From Archangium gephyra (GTDB lineage Bacteria; Myxococcota; Myxococcia; Myxococcales; Myxococcaceae): DNA of 64,000 nucleotides. Made by a program: the position numbers and the translations under genes. Below are positions 43,153 to 50,598 of the stretch, one piece after another (position 1 is the stretch's first letter; the number at the start of each line of letters is the position of its first letter). Under the pieces are notes generated by a model, which worked only from the letters and a program-made list of their open reading frames with translations, had not been told where the DNA came from and made no database searches. The DNA lies in assembly GCF_001027285.1 (NCBI RefSeq), contig NZ_CP011509.1, forward strand, positions 10,750,501-10,814,500, in the 5' to 3' direction.

Positions 43153-43560
43153 ATGGCACTCAAGAAGAAGGGCAAATACTTCTACGGGGACTCCCGGGCG
43201 GACATCGCCCCGATGCTCGCACGCTACAGCGAGGCGAACGCGTATCCCGTCGAGCGGATGAACGACCTGAAGTGCGAGTGCGGCTCCGAGCAGTTGGGCT
43301 TGCTGCTGGACGATGACGAGGGAGCGGCCATCCAGGTCTGTGCGGCCTGCCAGCGGCAGACCCCCATCGGAGACAGCGCCGACTACCTCGAGGATGCCGA
43401 GCTCGAGGAGCGCGAGTGCGTCTGTGGCGGCTCGCGCTTCGAGATCGCCACCGGTGCCGCGTTCTACAAGGACAGCACCGACATCCGGTGGTTCTACGTC
43501 GGTTGCCGGTGCGTCGCTTGCGGCCTCGTGGGCTGCTACGGGGACTGGAAGACTCCCTAG
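43153..43560 (+). CDS. Zinc-ribbon protein of unknown function
   Basis: 135 aa from ATG 43153. Paired cysteine knuckles: CECGSEQ, CAACQRQTP, CVCGGSRF and CRCVACGLVGCYGDW, forming two probable zinc ribbons, with an acidic middle (YLEDAELEERE). The N terminus is basic (MALKKKGKYFYGDSRADIA). No signal peptide. It lies 11 nt after the KAS III-like gene and may be a partner or regulator. I do not recognise the family. Confidence 0.75.
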   Translation: MALKKKGKYFYGDSRADIAPMLARYSEANAYPVERMNDLKCECGSEQLGLLLDDDEGAAIQVCAACQRQTPIGDSADYLEDAELEERECVCGGSRFEIATGAAFYKDSTDIRWFYVGCRCVACGLVGCYGDWKTP

Positions 43561-43573
43561 CGCCCGCGATGGA

Positions 43574-43990
43574 CTACGGCTGGAGCGTGAACGTGTAGAT
43601 GGGCCAGGAGCTCGGGTCGTAGGCGACGCAGCTCCCACGGTCCCAGTTCTTGAACCGCATCTCGAGGGTCCGAGCCCCCACCGGCGCCGTGATGGTGGCC
43701 GGCACCGGCTCCCGCCGGTACGTGCTCTGGGTGGTCACGTAGGCACTCTGGAAGGTGCCGTAGTCGAAGCGGTACTCGACGGTGATGAACCAGGTGTCCA
43801 TGCCGCTGTACGTCGCGCGGCACGTCTTCAGCCGGTCGAGCGCGTACTGGACGGTGAGGGGCTGGCCCGCGCGCAGGGTGCCGGTGACCGTATAGGGGCC
43901 GCTCACCGGAAAGGAGATGACCGGGGTCTGCGCCGCGGCGGAGGTGGCGATCAACAGGGGGAGGACGAACGCACAGAGTCTGGACGACAC
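43574..43990 (-). CDS. Secreted DUF6209-family protein
   Basis: 138 aa from GTG 43990 with AGGAG 7 nt upstream. Signal peptide (SSRLCAFVLPLLIATSAAAQ) then a beta-sandwich-like domain: TLRAGQPLTVQYALDRLKTC, YSGMDTWFITVEYRFDYGTF, RTLEMRFKNWDRGSCVAYDP. This matches the DUF6209 pattern I associate with myxobacterial secreted proteins; function unknown. Convergent with the zinc-ribbon gene (13 nt apart). Confidence 0.7.
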   Translation of the reverse strand: MSSRLCAFVLPLLIATSAAAQTPVISFPVSGPYTVTGTLRAGQPLTVQYALDRLKTCRATYSGMDTWFITVEYRFDYGTFQSAYVTTQSTYRREPVPATITAPVGARTLEMRFKNWDRGSCVAYDPSSWPIYTFTLQP

Positions 43991-44094
43991 GACATGCTCC
44001 TGGGGGGATGGACTGCCCCCACATTCTCCGGGAGGCGGCGGAGAAGTTTCCAGGAATTTCCTATTTTTTCTTTTTTACCATTTTACCCACTGTC

Positions 44095-44180
44095 CTCCAA
44101 GGCAGTGGGACGCCTGCCACGAGTGGCGCGCATCCGCATCGCGCGCCAGCCGTTCGCGTACCTCGTCCAAGGTGAGGGAG
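44095..44180 (-). pseudogene. Duplicated 3' fragment of the neighbouring HD-domain gene
   Basis: On the minus strand this segment reads LDEVRERLARDADARHSWQASH, nearly the same as LDEVLERLARDADARLEWQSSH at the C terminus of the gene at 44844-45392. DNA similarity extends over about 75 bp. No gene body precedes it, so it is a remnant of a tandem duplication or of a deleted paralogue. It lies directly downstream of the 44184-44582 gene. Confidence 0.75.
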
Positions 44181-44183
44181 GGA

Positions 44184-44582
44184 CTACTGGCAGGAGCTGA
44201 CGGCCGCCAGCTCGCCCAGGTTGTTCCGGTGACCGGTCTCCAGGTCGGTGACCACGGTCGAGTACAGGGGCACGTAGCCCTCGAAGATCAACTTGCTGTC
44301 GCGGCTGACGGAGACCACGCCCAGGTCGCCATCCTTCTGGTTGACGACCACGGTGTTGCCAACCACCTCACGGCCATCCGGGAGGGCCACGGCGATGTCG
44401 CCCTTGAAGCCCTGGAGCGCCGCCTTCTCCGGGCAAGCCGCCCTGCAGGCCGCTGGACTGCCAATGCAGATGGCACACCCACCGGAGCTGTTGTAGATGA
44501 CGATGACCGCGTGGGCCTGCTGGGCAACGCCGACGGTGAAGAGCAGCGCGAAGGTCGAGAGAGACTTCATCCAGGTCTTCAT
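44184..44582 (-). CDS. Small secreted protein of unknown function
   Basis: 132 aa from ATG 44582. Signal peptide (KTWMKSLSTFALLFTVGVAQQAHA), then a short Cys-rich turn (SGGCAICIGSPAACRAACPE) and a beta-rich body (GDIAVALPDGREVVGNTVVV; YVPLYSTVVTDLETGHRNNL). No known family. It is placed between the HD-gene fragment and the intact HD gene, as though inserted between two copies. Confidence 0.65.
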   Translation of the reverse strand: MKTWMKSLSTFALLFTVGVAQQAHAVIVIYNSSGGCAICIGSPAACRAACPEKAALQGFKGDIAVALPDGREVVGNTVVVNQKDGDLGVVSVSRDSKLIFEGYVPLYSTVVTDLETGHRNNLGELAAVSSCQ

Positions 44583-44843
44583 GGGTCGTCCTTGATCAGC
44601 TCGGGGGATGAGCCGGTGTGAGCGGGGTTGGGGGTGCTTCATTCCCCACGCGGGGAACGTGTGAGAGGCATTGCACGCGGCATGCCCACGGCATTTCCCC
44701 TTCGCGCCAGAGAGAAGAACGCGCTGGCCCCCAGCGGACTGTGGACGCGCCGGCAACAGCTGGAAGGCACCTTTGTTGCCTGGGAATGCATGCCTTCCTT
44801 TACCTACACGTATTTCTGGTTTCTCCTGCCTCTCCAACTGACG

Positions 44844-45392
44844 TCAGGGAGAGTGGGAGGACTGCCACTCGAGGCGCGCATCGGCATCGCGCGCCAGTCG
44901 CTCGAGCACCTCGTCCAGGGCGAGGAACACCTCCCACGGAGCCTGCCCGCATGCGGAGGCCACGCGGCGGCAGACCTCCTGCTCGAGTGGCTCGTCCCGC
45001 TTCCCCTTCCAGACCGTGTCGGCCAGTGTGACGAGGAGATCCTCGAGCGCCAGCTCCTCGCGCCCGGCTTGCGCATGCGTCCGGGCGAAGCGCGCGAGAT
45101 GGGCCGGAACGCCCCGCGAGAGCAGGAGTTGCTCCCCGAGACACTCGTGCCTGTTCCCTGGCTGGGAGAGCTCTTCCCGGACGACCGCCTTGCCGACATC
45201 GTGGAGCGCGGCACCGAAGGCCACGGCCTCGGCATCGAACGCCAGCCGAGGCCAGCGCTTGCGCAGCGCGGAGGTAAGCCTGCCGGCCACGTCATGGACG
45301 AGCGTCAGGTGGGCAATCAGCCGTGGAGGCGCGCGCAGTTCCTCGAGGATATGCGCGGCGGACTCGGGGAGCGCTTGGAGACGAAGGGACAT
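44844..45392 (-). CDS. HD-domain hydrolase
   Basis: 182 aa from ATG 45392; the frame extends upstream without a better start. The HD-domain pattern includes LTLVHDVAGRLTSALRKRWP, AALHDVGKAVVREELSQPGN, RHECLGEQLLLSRGV and LLVTLADTVWKGKRDE. These are metal-dependent phosphohydrolases; the substrate is unknown. Its 3' end is duplicated at 44095-44180, so the locus has been rearranged. Confidence 0.82.
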   Translation of the reverse strand: MSLRLQALPESAAHILEELRAPPRLIAHLTLVHDVAGRLTSALRKRWPRLAFDAEAVAFGAALHDVGKAVVREELSQPGNRHECLGEQLLLSRGVPAHLARFARTHAQAGREELALEDLLVTLADTVWKGKRDEPLEQEVCRRVASACGQAPWEVFLALDEVLERLARDADARLEWQSSHSP

Positions 45393-45568
45393 GGGGCGTC
45401 CGCGAGCATACGCGCGTAGAGTCACGGCCGCAGGGCCTTCAAAAAGGGATGCCCCCATGAGCAGAGAGGGAAGTGTCGCAGCGGGATTGATGATGGAACG
45501 GACTGGCGTTGGAGTTGCCCCCAGGTCCGCCAACCCAGCGCACTGAGCATGAGCAGGAGGTTCTCCAC

Positions 45569-46213
45569 ATGAGCATCAGAATCAACCCCCAGCGACTCAT
45601 GGTGCCGAGCCTCTGCCTCCTGCTGATGTCGTGTAGCGCCACTCGCCCTACCCTGGCGGGACCATCCGGACCGCAGGATCTGGCGGAGTACGTGCTCATC
45701 ATCCAGGAGAAGCCGGACGGGCAACCCCTCCACGAATGGCGGCCAGCACAGGACATCGACTTGTCGCAATACCCGTACGGGGCAAGCAGAAAAACAGGTG
45801 CAGGCCGTATCCTTCGCGCCACCTTCACGCGTGACTGCGAAGAGGAACTCCATGCGTGCTATCAAGATTGCATGAGTCGCCCCCTCCCTCCTGGCTATGG
45901 CGGCATCAAGATTCCACGCAAAGCAGGAGGCAAGGCGGAGTGGTGCAACAAAAAATGCCTCCAGCCTTACAACGACTGCTGCCGATTGCGTGAATTGAAG
46001 GCGCAACGTTTCGAGACGATTGGTCCCGCCGTTGAGTGGGCGAAACAATACCGCGAGCAAATCTTGACCGGCACCGTCATCATCATCGCCGGAGTCACAT
46101 TCGTGGCATTTGGAGGGCCCGGGATCCTCATCCTGGCTCCCGTCTCGGCCGTCCTGCTGACGAGCGGAATCGAGACCGCGCCAGCTGATGCCCTGAATCA
46201 GGAGAGGCTTTGA
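45569..46213 (+). CDS. Lipoprotein with C-terminal hydrophobic segment, candidate toxin-like accessory protein
   Basis: 214 aa from ATG 45569 with AGGAGG 8 nt upstream. The lipobox-like LCLLLMSCSATRP implies a lipid anchor. A Cys-rich middle (CEEELHACYQDCMSRPLP; WCNKKCLQPYNDCCRLRELK) is followed by a hydrophobic stretch (TGTVIIIAGVTFVAFGGPG). GC content is lower than the flanks. The TGATG overlap with the next gene shows translational coupling. The layout (lipoprotein then small soluble partner) recalls myxobacterial polymorphic Sit toxin/partner modules, but I see no family match. Confidence 0.6.
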   Translation: MSIRINPQRLMVPSLCLLLMSCSATRPTLAGPSGPQDLAEYVLIIQEKPDGQPLHEWRPAQDIDLSQYPYGASRKTGAGRILRATFTRDCEEELHACYQDCMSRPLPPGYGGIKIPRKAGGKAEWCNKKCLQPYNDCCRLRELKAQRFETIGPAVEWAKQYREQILTGTVIIIAGVTFVAFGGPGILILAPVSAVLLTSGIETAPADALNQERL

Positions 46214-47052
46214 TGCCAACCCACGATGCAATCATCGAGACCCAGAGACTCATCGGGAGGATCTGGAAGGAGGAGCAATCCCCTGAACGAGAAAGAATCC
46301 TGGAGTGTGCGGGTTACACCCTCTCGTTCATCTCCGCGACTGGCCAGGACTACCGATTCGAGGATTTCCGCCAGACTCACGTCCCAGGTAGCCCGACATG
46401 GGTTGAACCGAGCCATCTCGCCTCAACCGAACCAGGAGCCGCTGGCAGCGCGAACCTCCGAGAGCTTCTGGCCAGAACCCGTGGCTTTTTCACTCAACTG
46501 CTAACCGAGCCGGATGCGACCCACGATCACGGACCGATTCGCGTCCTCCTCGACGTGGTGGATTACATCGTCTTGACCGGCGGGTTCGTTGCTTTGGACG
46601 AGCATGTGCGGAGACTCGAAGCCGGTTCCCCACCGCGCGTCGTCGCTGCGTTTGGCACACGGGAAGAGGCAACTGACTGGCTGGAACGGGCTCCCGATCC
46701 GCCCAGCAAAGCCTTGGTGCTGGTTGGCGACCAGTACCATCAGGCCGTCTATCTCCGCGACATCAACCACCGCAAGATCATGCCGTGGCCCGCCATGGAG
46801 TACTACCTCGCGGAGCTCGTACAGGATGTGACCCCCATCGCCGTGGCCTCCTTCGCCAGCCGGGAGATGGCTGAGTCATGGCTGCAAGCGCAAACCGAGC
46901 CGCCAGATCGCATCTGGGTGCTGATCGCGGGTGAACTCCACCTCGCGGTCAACCACGCCAACGTCCAACGTCGCGCCCTGTATCCACTGTCGATGGCCAA
47001 TGGATACACCGTCAATGTCGAGGTTGAACCCGAGCCACCCCGGCAAGGCTGA
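46213..47052 (+). CDS. Partner protein with a duplicated approximately 58-residue module
   Basis: 279 aa from ATG 46213, overlapping the previous stop. The C-terminal half contains two homologous segments: VVAAFGTREEATDWLERAPD...RDINHRKIMPW and IAVASFASREMAESWLQAQT...ANVQRRALYP, each a beta-alpha-beta-like unit. The N-terminal half is helical (ETQRLIGRIWKEEQSPERER). No signal or membrane segment: cytoplasmic. It could be an immunity or chaperone partner of the upstream lipoprotein (inference from gene order only). Lower GC than neighbours. Confidence 0.6.
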   Translation: MPTHDAIIETQRLIGRIWKEEQSPERERILECAGYTLSFISATGQDYRFEDFRQTHVPGSPTWVEPSHLASTEPGAAGSANLRELLARTRGFFTQLLTEPDATHDHGPIRVLLDVVDYIVLTGGFVALDEHVRRLEAGSPPRVVAAFGTREEATDWLERAPDPPSKALVLVGDQYHQAVYLRDINHRKIMPWPAMEYYLAELVQDVTPIAVASFASREMAESWLQAQTEPPDRIWVLIAGELHLAVNHANVQRRALYPLSMANGYTVNVEVEPEPPRQG

Positions 47053-47140
47053 AGAGCAAGGAGGTGCCACCGTTGGCCAGCAGGCGCCCGGCCCACACGG
47101 CCGGCATGCAGGAGCCCCGCGCGTGGCATAAACCTCCTCC

Positions 47141-49066
47141 ATGTCTCGCGACGTCTCCTTCTTCGACTCCCTTGGCCGCCTCCTCACCCTCGAGCGCGAG
47201 GCCGAGCGCGCCCGCATGGAAGCCCTCGCCGAGGGCATGTCCCTCCAGCAGCGCGCCGAACAGGGCCTCTCCTTCCTCGACCTGGAGAGCATCGAGGAGG
47301 AAGTCGGCCTCGGCGGCCGTGTCCTCGTCACCCTCGCCCGCAAGGACAGGGCCCGCTTCCCCGCGCGCCTTGACAACGGTGACCAGGTCGCCGTCTTCCC
47401 CCGCCGCTCCGAGGTGAAGGAGCCCGCCCGCGCCCTCGTCTCCCGCGCCACCGCCACCCGCGTCCAGCTCGCCTTCGACCGCGACCCTCCTCCCTTCGTC
47501 CACGAGGGCCTCCTCCGCCTCGACCGCGTCCCCAACGACGTCACCTACGAGCGCGTCCGCGCCGGCCTCCAGCGCGTCAAGGCGCTCGACAAGGGCGTTG
47601 CCCGCCGCAAGCGCGAAGTCCTCCTCGGCAACGAGCCTCCCCGCTTCGACTCGCTGCGCGAGTTCACCCCCACCCGCCCCCTCAACCCCGAGCAGCACGA
47701 CGCCGTCTCCCGCGCGCTCGCCGCCGAGGACTTCTTCCTCGTCCACGGCCCTCCCGGCACCGGCAAGAGCACCGTGCTCGCCGAGGTCGCCGCCCAGGCC
47801 GTCTCCCGCGGCCAACGTCTGCTGTGCACCGCCGCCAGCAACGCCGCCGTGGACCACCTCACCGACCTCTGTCTCGACAAGGGTCTGCGTGCCATCCGCG
47901 TCGGCCACCCCGCCCGCGTCACGCCCCGCCTCCAGGAGCACACCCTGGACATCGTGGTGGAAGAGCACCCCGACCGCGTCCTCTCCCGCGAGCTCTTCGA
48001 CGAGGCCTTCTCCCTGCTCGGCTACGCCCGCCGCCAGCGCAACCAGGGCCGCAGCAGCGCGCGCTTCGCCAACGCCCGCGCCTCCACCACCGAGGCCAAG
48101 AGCCTCCTCAGCGAGGCCCGCGCCCTCGAGCGCAAGGCCCTGCACGCCGTCCTCGAGCGCGCCCAGGTCGTCTGCGTCACCCTCGCCAGCCTCGAGTCCG
48201 GCGTCCTCTCCCACGAGGAGTTCGACCTCGCCCTGCTCGACGAGGCCACCCAGGCCACCGAGCCCCTCACCCTGCTCGGCTTCCTCCGCGCTCCGAAGGT
48301 CATCCTCGCCGGAGACCCCCAGCAGCTCCCTCCCACCGTCCTCTCCCAGGAGGCCGCGAAGCAGGGACTCGCCGTCAGCCTCTTCGAGCGTCTGCTCTCC
48401 GACCACGGCGAGGGCGTCAAGCGCATGCTCCGCGAGCAGTACCGGATGAACACCGCCATCATGTCCTTCCCCTCCAAGGAGATGTACGGCGGCGAGCTGC
48501 GCGCCCACCCCAGCGTGGCGGACCGCACCCTCGCGGACGTGCTGCCCCCCGAGGCCAGCAGCGTGGATGCCCCGCCCGTCCTCTTCCTCGACACCGCCGG
48601 CAAGGGCTTCGACGAGGAGCAGGAGAAGGACACTGGCAGCCTCTTCAACCGCGGCGAGGCGGACCTCGTCATCGCCCGCGTGAAGGAGCTGCTCGGCGCC
48701 GGCCTGGAGCCCCGCGAGCTCGCCGTCATCACCCCCTACCGCGCCCAGGCCCACGCCCTGCGCGAGCGCGTGGAGCCCCTCTCCCCCGACGTCGAGGTGG
48801 ACACCGTCGACGCCTTCCAGGGCCGCGAGAAGGACGCCATCCTCGTCTCCCTCACCCGCTCCAACTCCGAGGGCCAGCTCGGCTTCCTCACCGATCTGCG
48901 CCGCATCAACGTCGCCCTCACCCGCGCCCGCAGGCACCTCTTCGTGGTGGGAGACTCGGCCACCCTCAGTGGCCACCCCTTCTACGCCCGCTTCATCGAG
49001 ACCACCCAGGAGGCCTCCTCCTACCGCTCCGCCTGGGAGTGGCCCGACCCCAACGAGCCCCTCTGA
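47141..49066 (+). CDS. SF1B (UPF1/IGHMBP2-like) helicase
   Basis: 641 aa. Helicase motifs in order: Q-like NPEQHDAVSRALAAEDF, Walker A VHGPPGTGKSTVLAEV, CTAASNAAVDHL, DLALLDEATQATEPLTLL (II), AGDPQQLPPTVLSQEA (III), LREQYRMNTAIMSFPSKEMY (IV), TPYRAQAHALRERV, VDAFQGREKDAILVSLTRSN (V) and NVALTRARRHLFVVGD (VI). Such enzymes unwind DNA or RNA 5'-3'. The N terminus (FFDSLGRLLTLEREAERARM) has a coiled-coil-like start. Cytoplasmic, standalone, ordinary codon use. Confidence 0.94.
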   Translation: MSRDVSFFDSLGRLLTLEREAERARMEALAEGMSLQQRAEQGLSFLDLESIEEEVGLGGRVLVTLARKDRARFPARLDNGDQVAVFPRRSEVKEPARALVSRATATRVQLAFDRDPPPFVHEGLLRLDRVPNDVTYERVRAGLQRVKALDKGVARRKREVLLGNEPPRFDSLREFTPTRPLNPEQHDAVSRALAAEDFFLVHGPPGTGKSTVLAEVAAQAVSRGQRLLCTAASNAAVDHLTDLCLDKGLRAIRVGHPARVTPRLQEHTLDIVVEEHPDRVLSRELFDEAFSLLGYARRQRNQGRSSARFANARASTTEAKSLLSEARALERKALHAVLERAQVVCVTLASLESGVLSHEEFDLALLDEATQATEPLTLLGFLRAPKVILAGDPQQLPPTVLSQEAAKQGLAVSLFERLLSDHGEGVKRMLREQYRMNTAIMSFPSKEMYGGELRAHPSVADRTLADVLPPEASSVDAPPVLFLDTAGKGFDEEQEKDTGSLFNRGEADLVIARVKELLGAGLEPRELAVITPYRAQAHALRERVEPLSPDVEVDTVDAFQGREKDAILVSLTRSNSEGQLGFLTDLRRINVALTRARRHLFVVGDSATLSGHPFYARFIETTQEASSYRSAWEWPDPNEPL

Positions 49067-49288
49067 AATTTGAGAAATTGTGAACCTTTGCGGTAACGCG
49101 GGGCGACTACGCAAAAGGTGCAGTCCTACACGCACGTTTTGTCACAACCCCCCGCAAGATTTGTCACTCCAGAAGGGGCAGGCAGGCGCTAAATCCCTGG
49201 ATTCCTTGTGGACCGGCCAAACCCGGACGTCGGCACGCCGCATGCTTGGGAAGGGAGCGGGGGAAGGCAGCCCTCAAAGGAGGCAGCC
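49067..49288. promoter_or_regulatory. AT-enriched intergenic region with direct repeats
   Basis: 222 bp between the helicase and a 57-residue gene. Two direct copies of TTTGTCAC (49138-49145 and 49160-49167, 22 bp apart, two helical turns) lie about 120 bp before that gene, a spacing typical of activator half-sites. I cannot place a -10 box with confidence. Confidence 0.45.
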
Positions 49289-49462
49289 ATGTCGCAGGTT
49301 CGTTCCGTCGTGTCCAAGGAAGCAGATGTGTGGATCCTCCGGCTGGAGAAGGCCAACGGGAAGGTGCAGGAGTACCGCTGCACCTCCGAGGGCCAGGCGA
49401 AGCAGCTCGCCCTGATGCTCTCCGCCCCGGCGTCCATGGAGCCCGTCCAGCTGCAGGCCTGA
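49289..49462 (+). CDS. 57-residue protein of unknown function
   Basis: ATG 49289 has a near-ideal AAAGGAGG 6 nt upstream. The sequence (MSQVRSVVSKEADVWILRLE, KANGKVQEYRCTSEGQAKQL) is a compact, charged alpha/beta protein without signal or membrane segment. Strong ribosome site and codon bias support it. The upstream direct repeats may regulate it. Followed after 84 nt by an alpha/beta hydrolase. Confidence 0.75.
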   Translation: MSQVRSVVSKEADVWILRLEKANGKVQEYRCTSEGQAKQLALMLSAPASMEPVQLQA

Positions 49463-49546
49463 GCCGGGCTCGCGGTTCTCAACGGCGGCCGGATGCGTCA
49501 TGCGGCACCGGCCGGAGTAGTCTTCCCGGCCCGCAAGGAGCCGCCG

Positions 49547-50407
49547 TTGCCCTCTTCTTTCGAGTCGTTCACCGCCGATGCCCACGGCCTCGCCCTCCAC
49601 GCGCGCCAGCGCAATCCCGGGGGCGACACCGCCGTGGTGTTCCTCCATGGCTGGCTGGACCACTCCCACAGCTTCGATCTCGTCGCCGAGCACCTGCCGG
49701 AGGCGTGGCGGCTGGTGCTGCTCGACTTCCGCGGCATGGGCCGCAGCGCGCACCTGCCGGGCCACGCCCACTACCAGTTCGCCGAGCACCTGGTGGACGT
49801 GGAGGCCGTGCTGCGCGCCACCGGGCTGAAGGCGGCGCACGTCGTCGGCCACTCGCTCGGCGGCATCGTCGCCACCGCCTACGCCGCCGCGCGCCCCGAG
49901 CGCGTCCTCAGCCTCAGCCTCATCGAGAGCCTCGGCCCCGGCGGCGGCCCGCCCGAGAACGCGCTCCCCCGGCTGCGCGGCTTCCTCGACGACCTGGAGC
50001 GCCCGCCCAACCGCAAGCGCTACCCCACCGTCGAGGCCGCCGCCGCCCGCCTGCGCGAGAACAACCCCTCCCTGCCCGAGAGCGCCGCGCTCCACCTGGC
50101 CCGCCACGGCACCCAGTCCGTGGAGGACGGCCTCGTCTTCACCTTTGATCCCGCCCACCGCCGCCGCTTCGCCTTCGGCTACGACGACGCGCAGTGGCTC
50201 GCCGTCTCCTCCGCCGTCACCTGCCCCGTGCGGTTGATCCTCGGCAGTGAGGGCTTCCGCTTCGATGATGAGGAGCGCGCCCAGGCGAGGATGAAGGCCC
50301 TGCGGCTGCCGCCCCCGCTCGTCCTCCCCGGCGGGCACCACGTCCACCTGGAGCAGCCCGAGGCCGTGGCGCGGGCCCTGGTGGAGTTCATCCCCTCGGC
50401 CCGCTAG
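49547..50407 (+). CDS. Alpha/beta hydrolase
   Basis: 286 aa if started at TTG 49547, which has AAGGAG 7 nt upstream; ATG 49493 would add 18 residues but has no good ribosome site. The alpha/beta-hydrolase fold is clear: VVFLHGWLDHSHSFDLVAEH (oxyanion HG), the nucleophile elbow GHSLGGIVATAYAAARPERV and the C-terminal His in VLPGGHHVHLEQPEAVARAL. Likely a soluble esterase, lipase or epoxide-hydrolase-type enzyme; substrate unknown. Confidence 0.9.
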   Translation: MPSSFESFTADAHGLALHARQRNPGGDTAVVFLHGWLDHSHSFDLVAEHLPEAWRLVLLDFRGMGRSAHLPGHAHYQFAEHLVDVEAVLRATGLKAAHVVGHSLGGIVATAYAAARPERVLSLSLIESLGPGGGPPENALPRLRGFLDDLERPPNRKRYPTVEAAAARLRENNPSLPESAALHLARHGTQSVEDGLVFTFDPAHRRRFAFGYDDAQWLAVSSAVTCPVRLILGSEGFRFDDEERAQARMKALRLPPPLVLPGGHHVHLEQPEAVARALVEFIPSAR

Positions 50408-50598
50408 TTCGCCCCGGGCTCTCCGGCAACCCGGGAAAACTCCTTCCACCCTTCAGGGTAAGCGGTTTCCCTCCGTTCGTATCCCACATCCACACCCATG
50501 GCCAACCCCCTGTTTTCACTGGGCTCCCCAGTCGACAGAGGGCTGGTCGTCCGTTTGCATTGGAGCCCGGCCGGATGGGTGCGAGGCGAGAACGGTCA

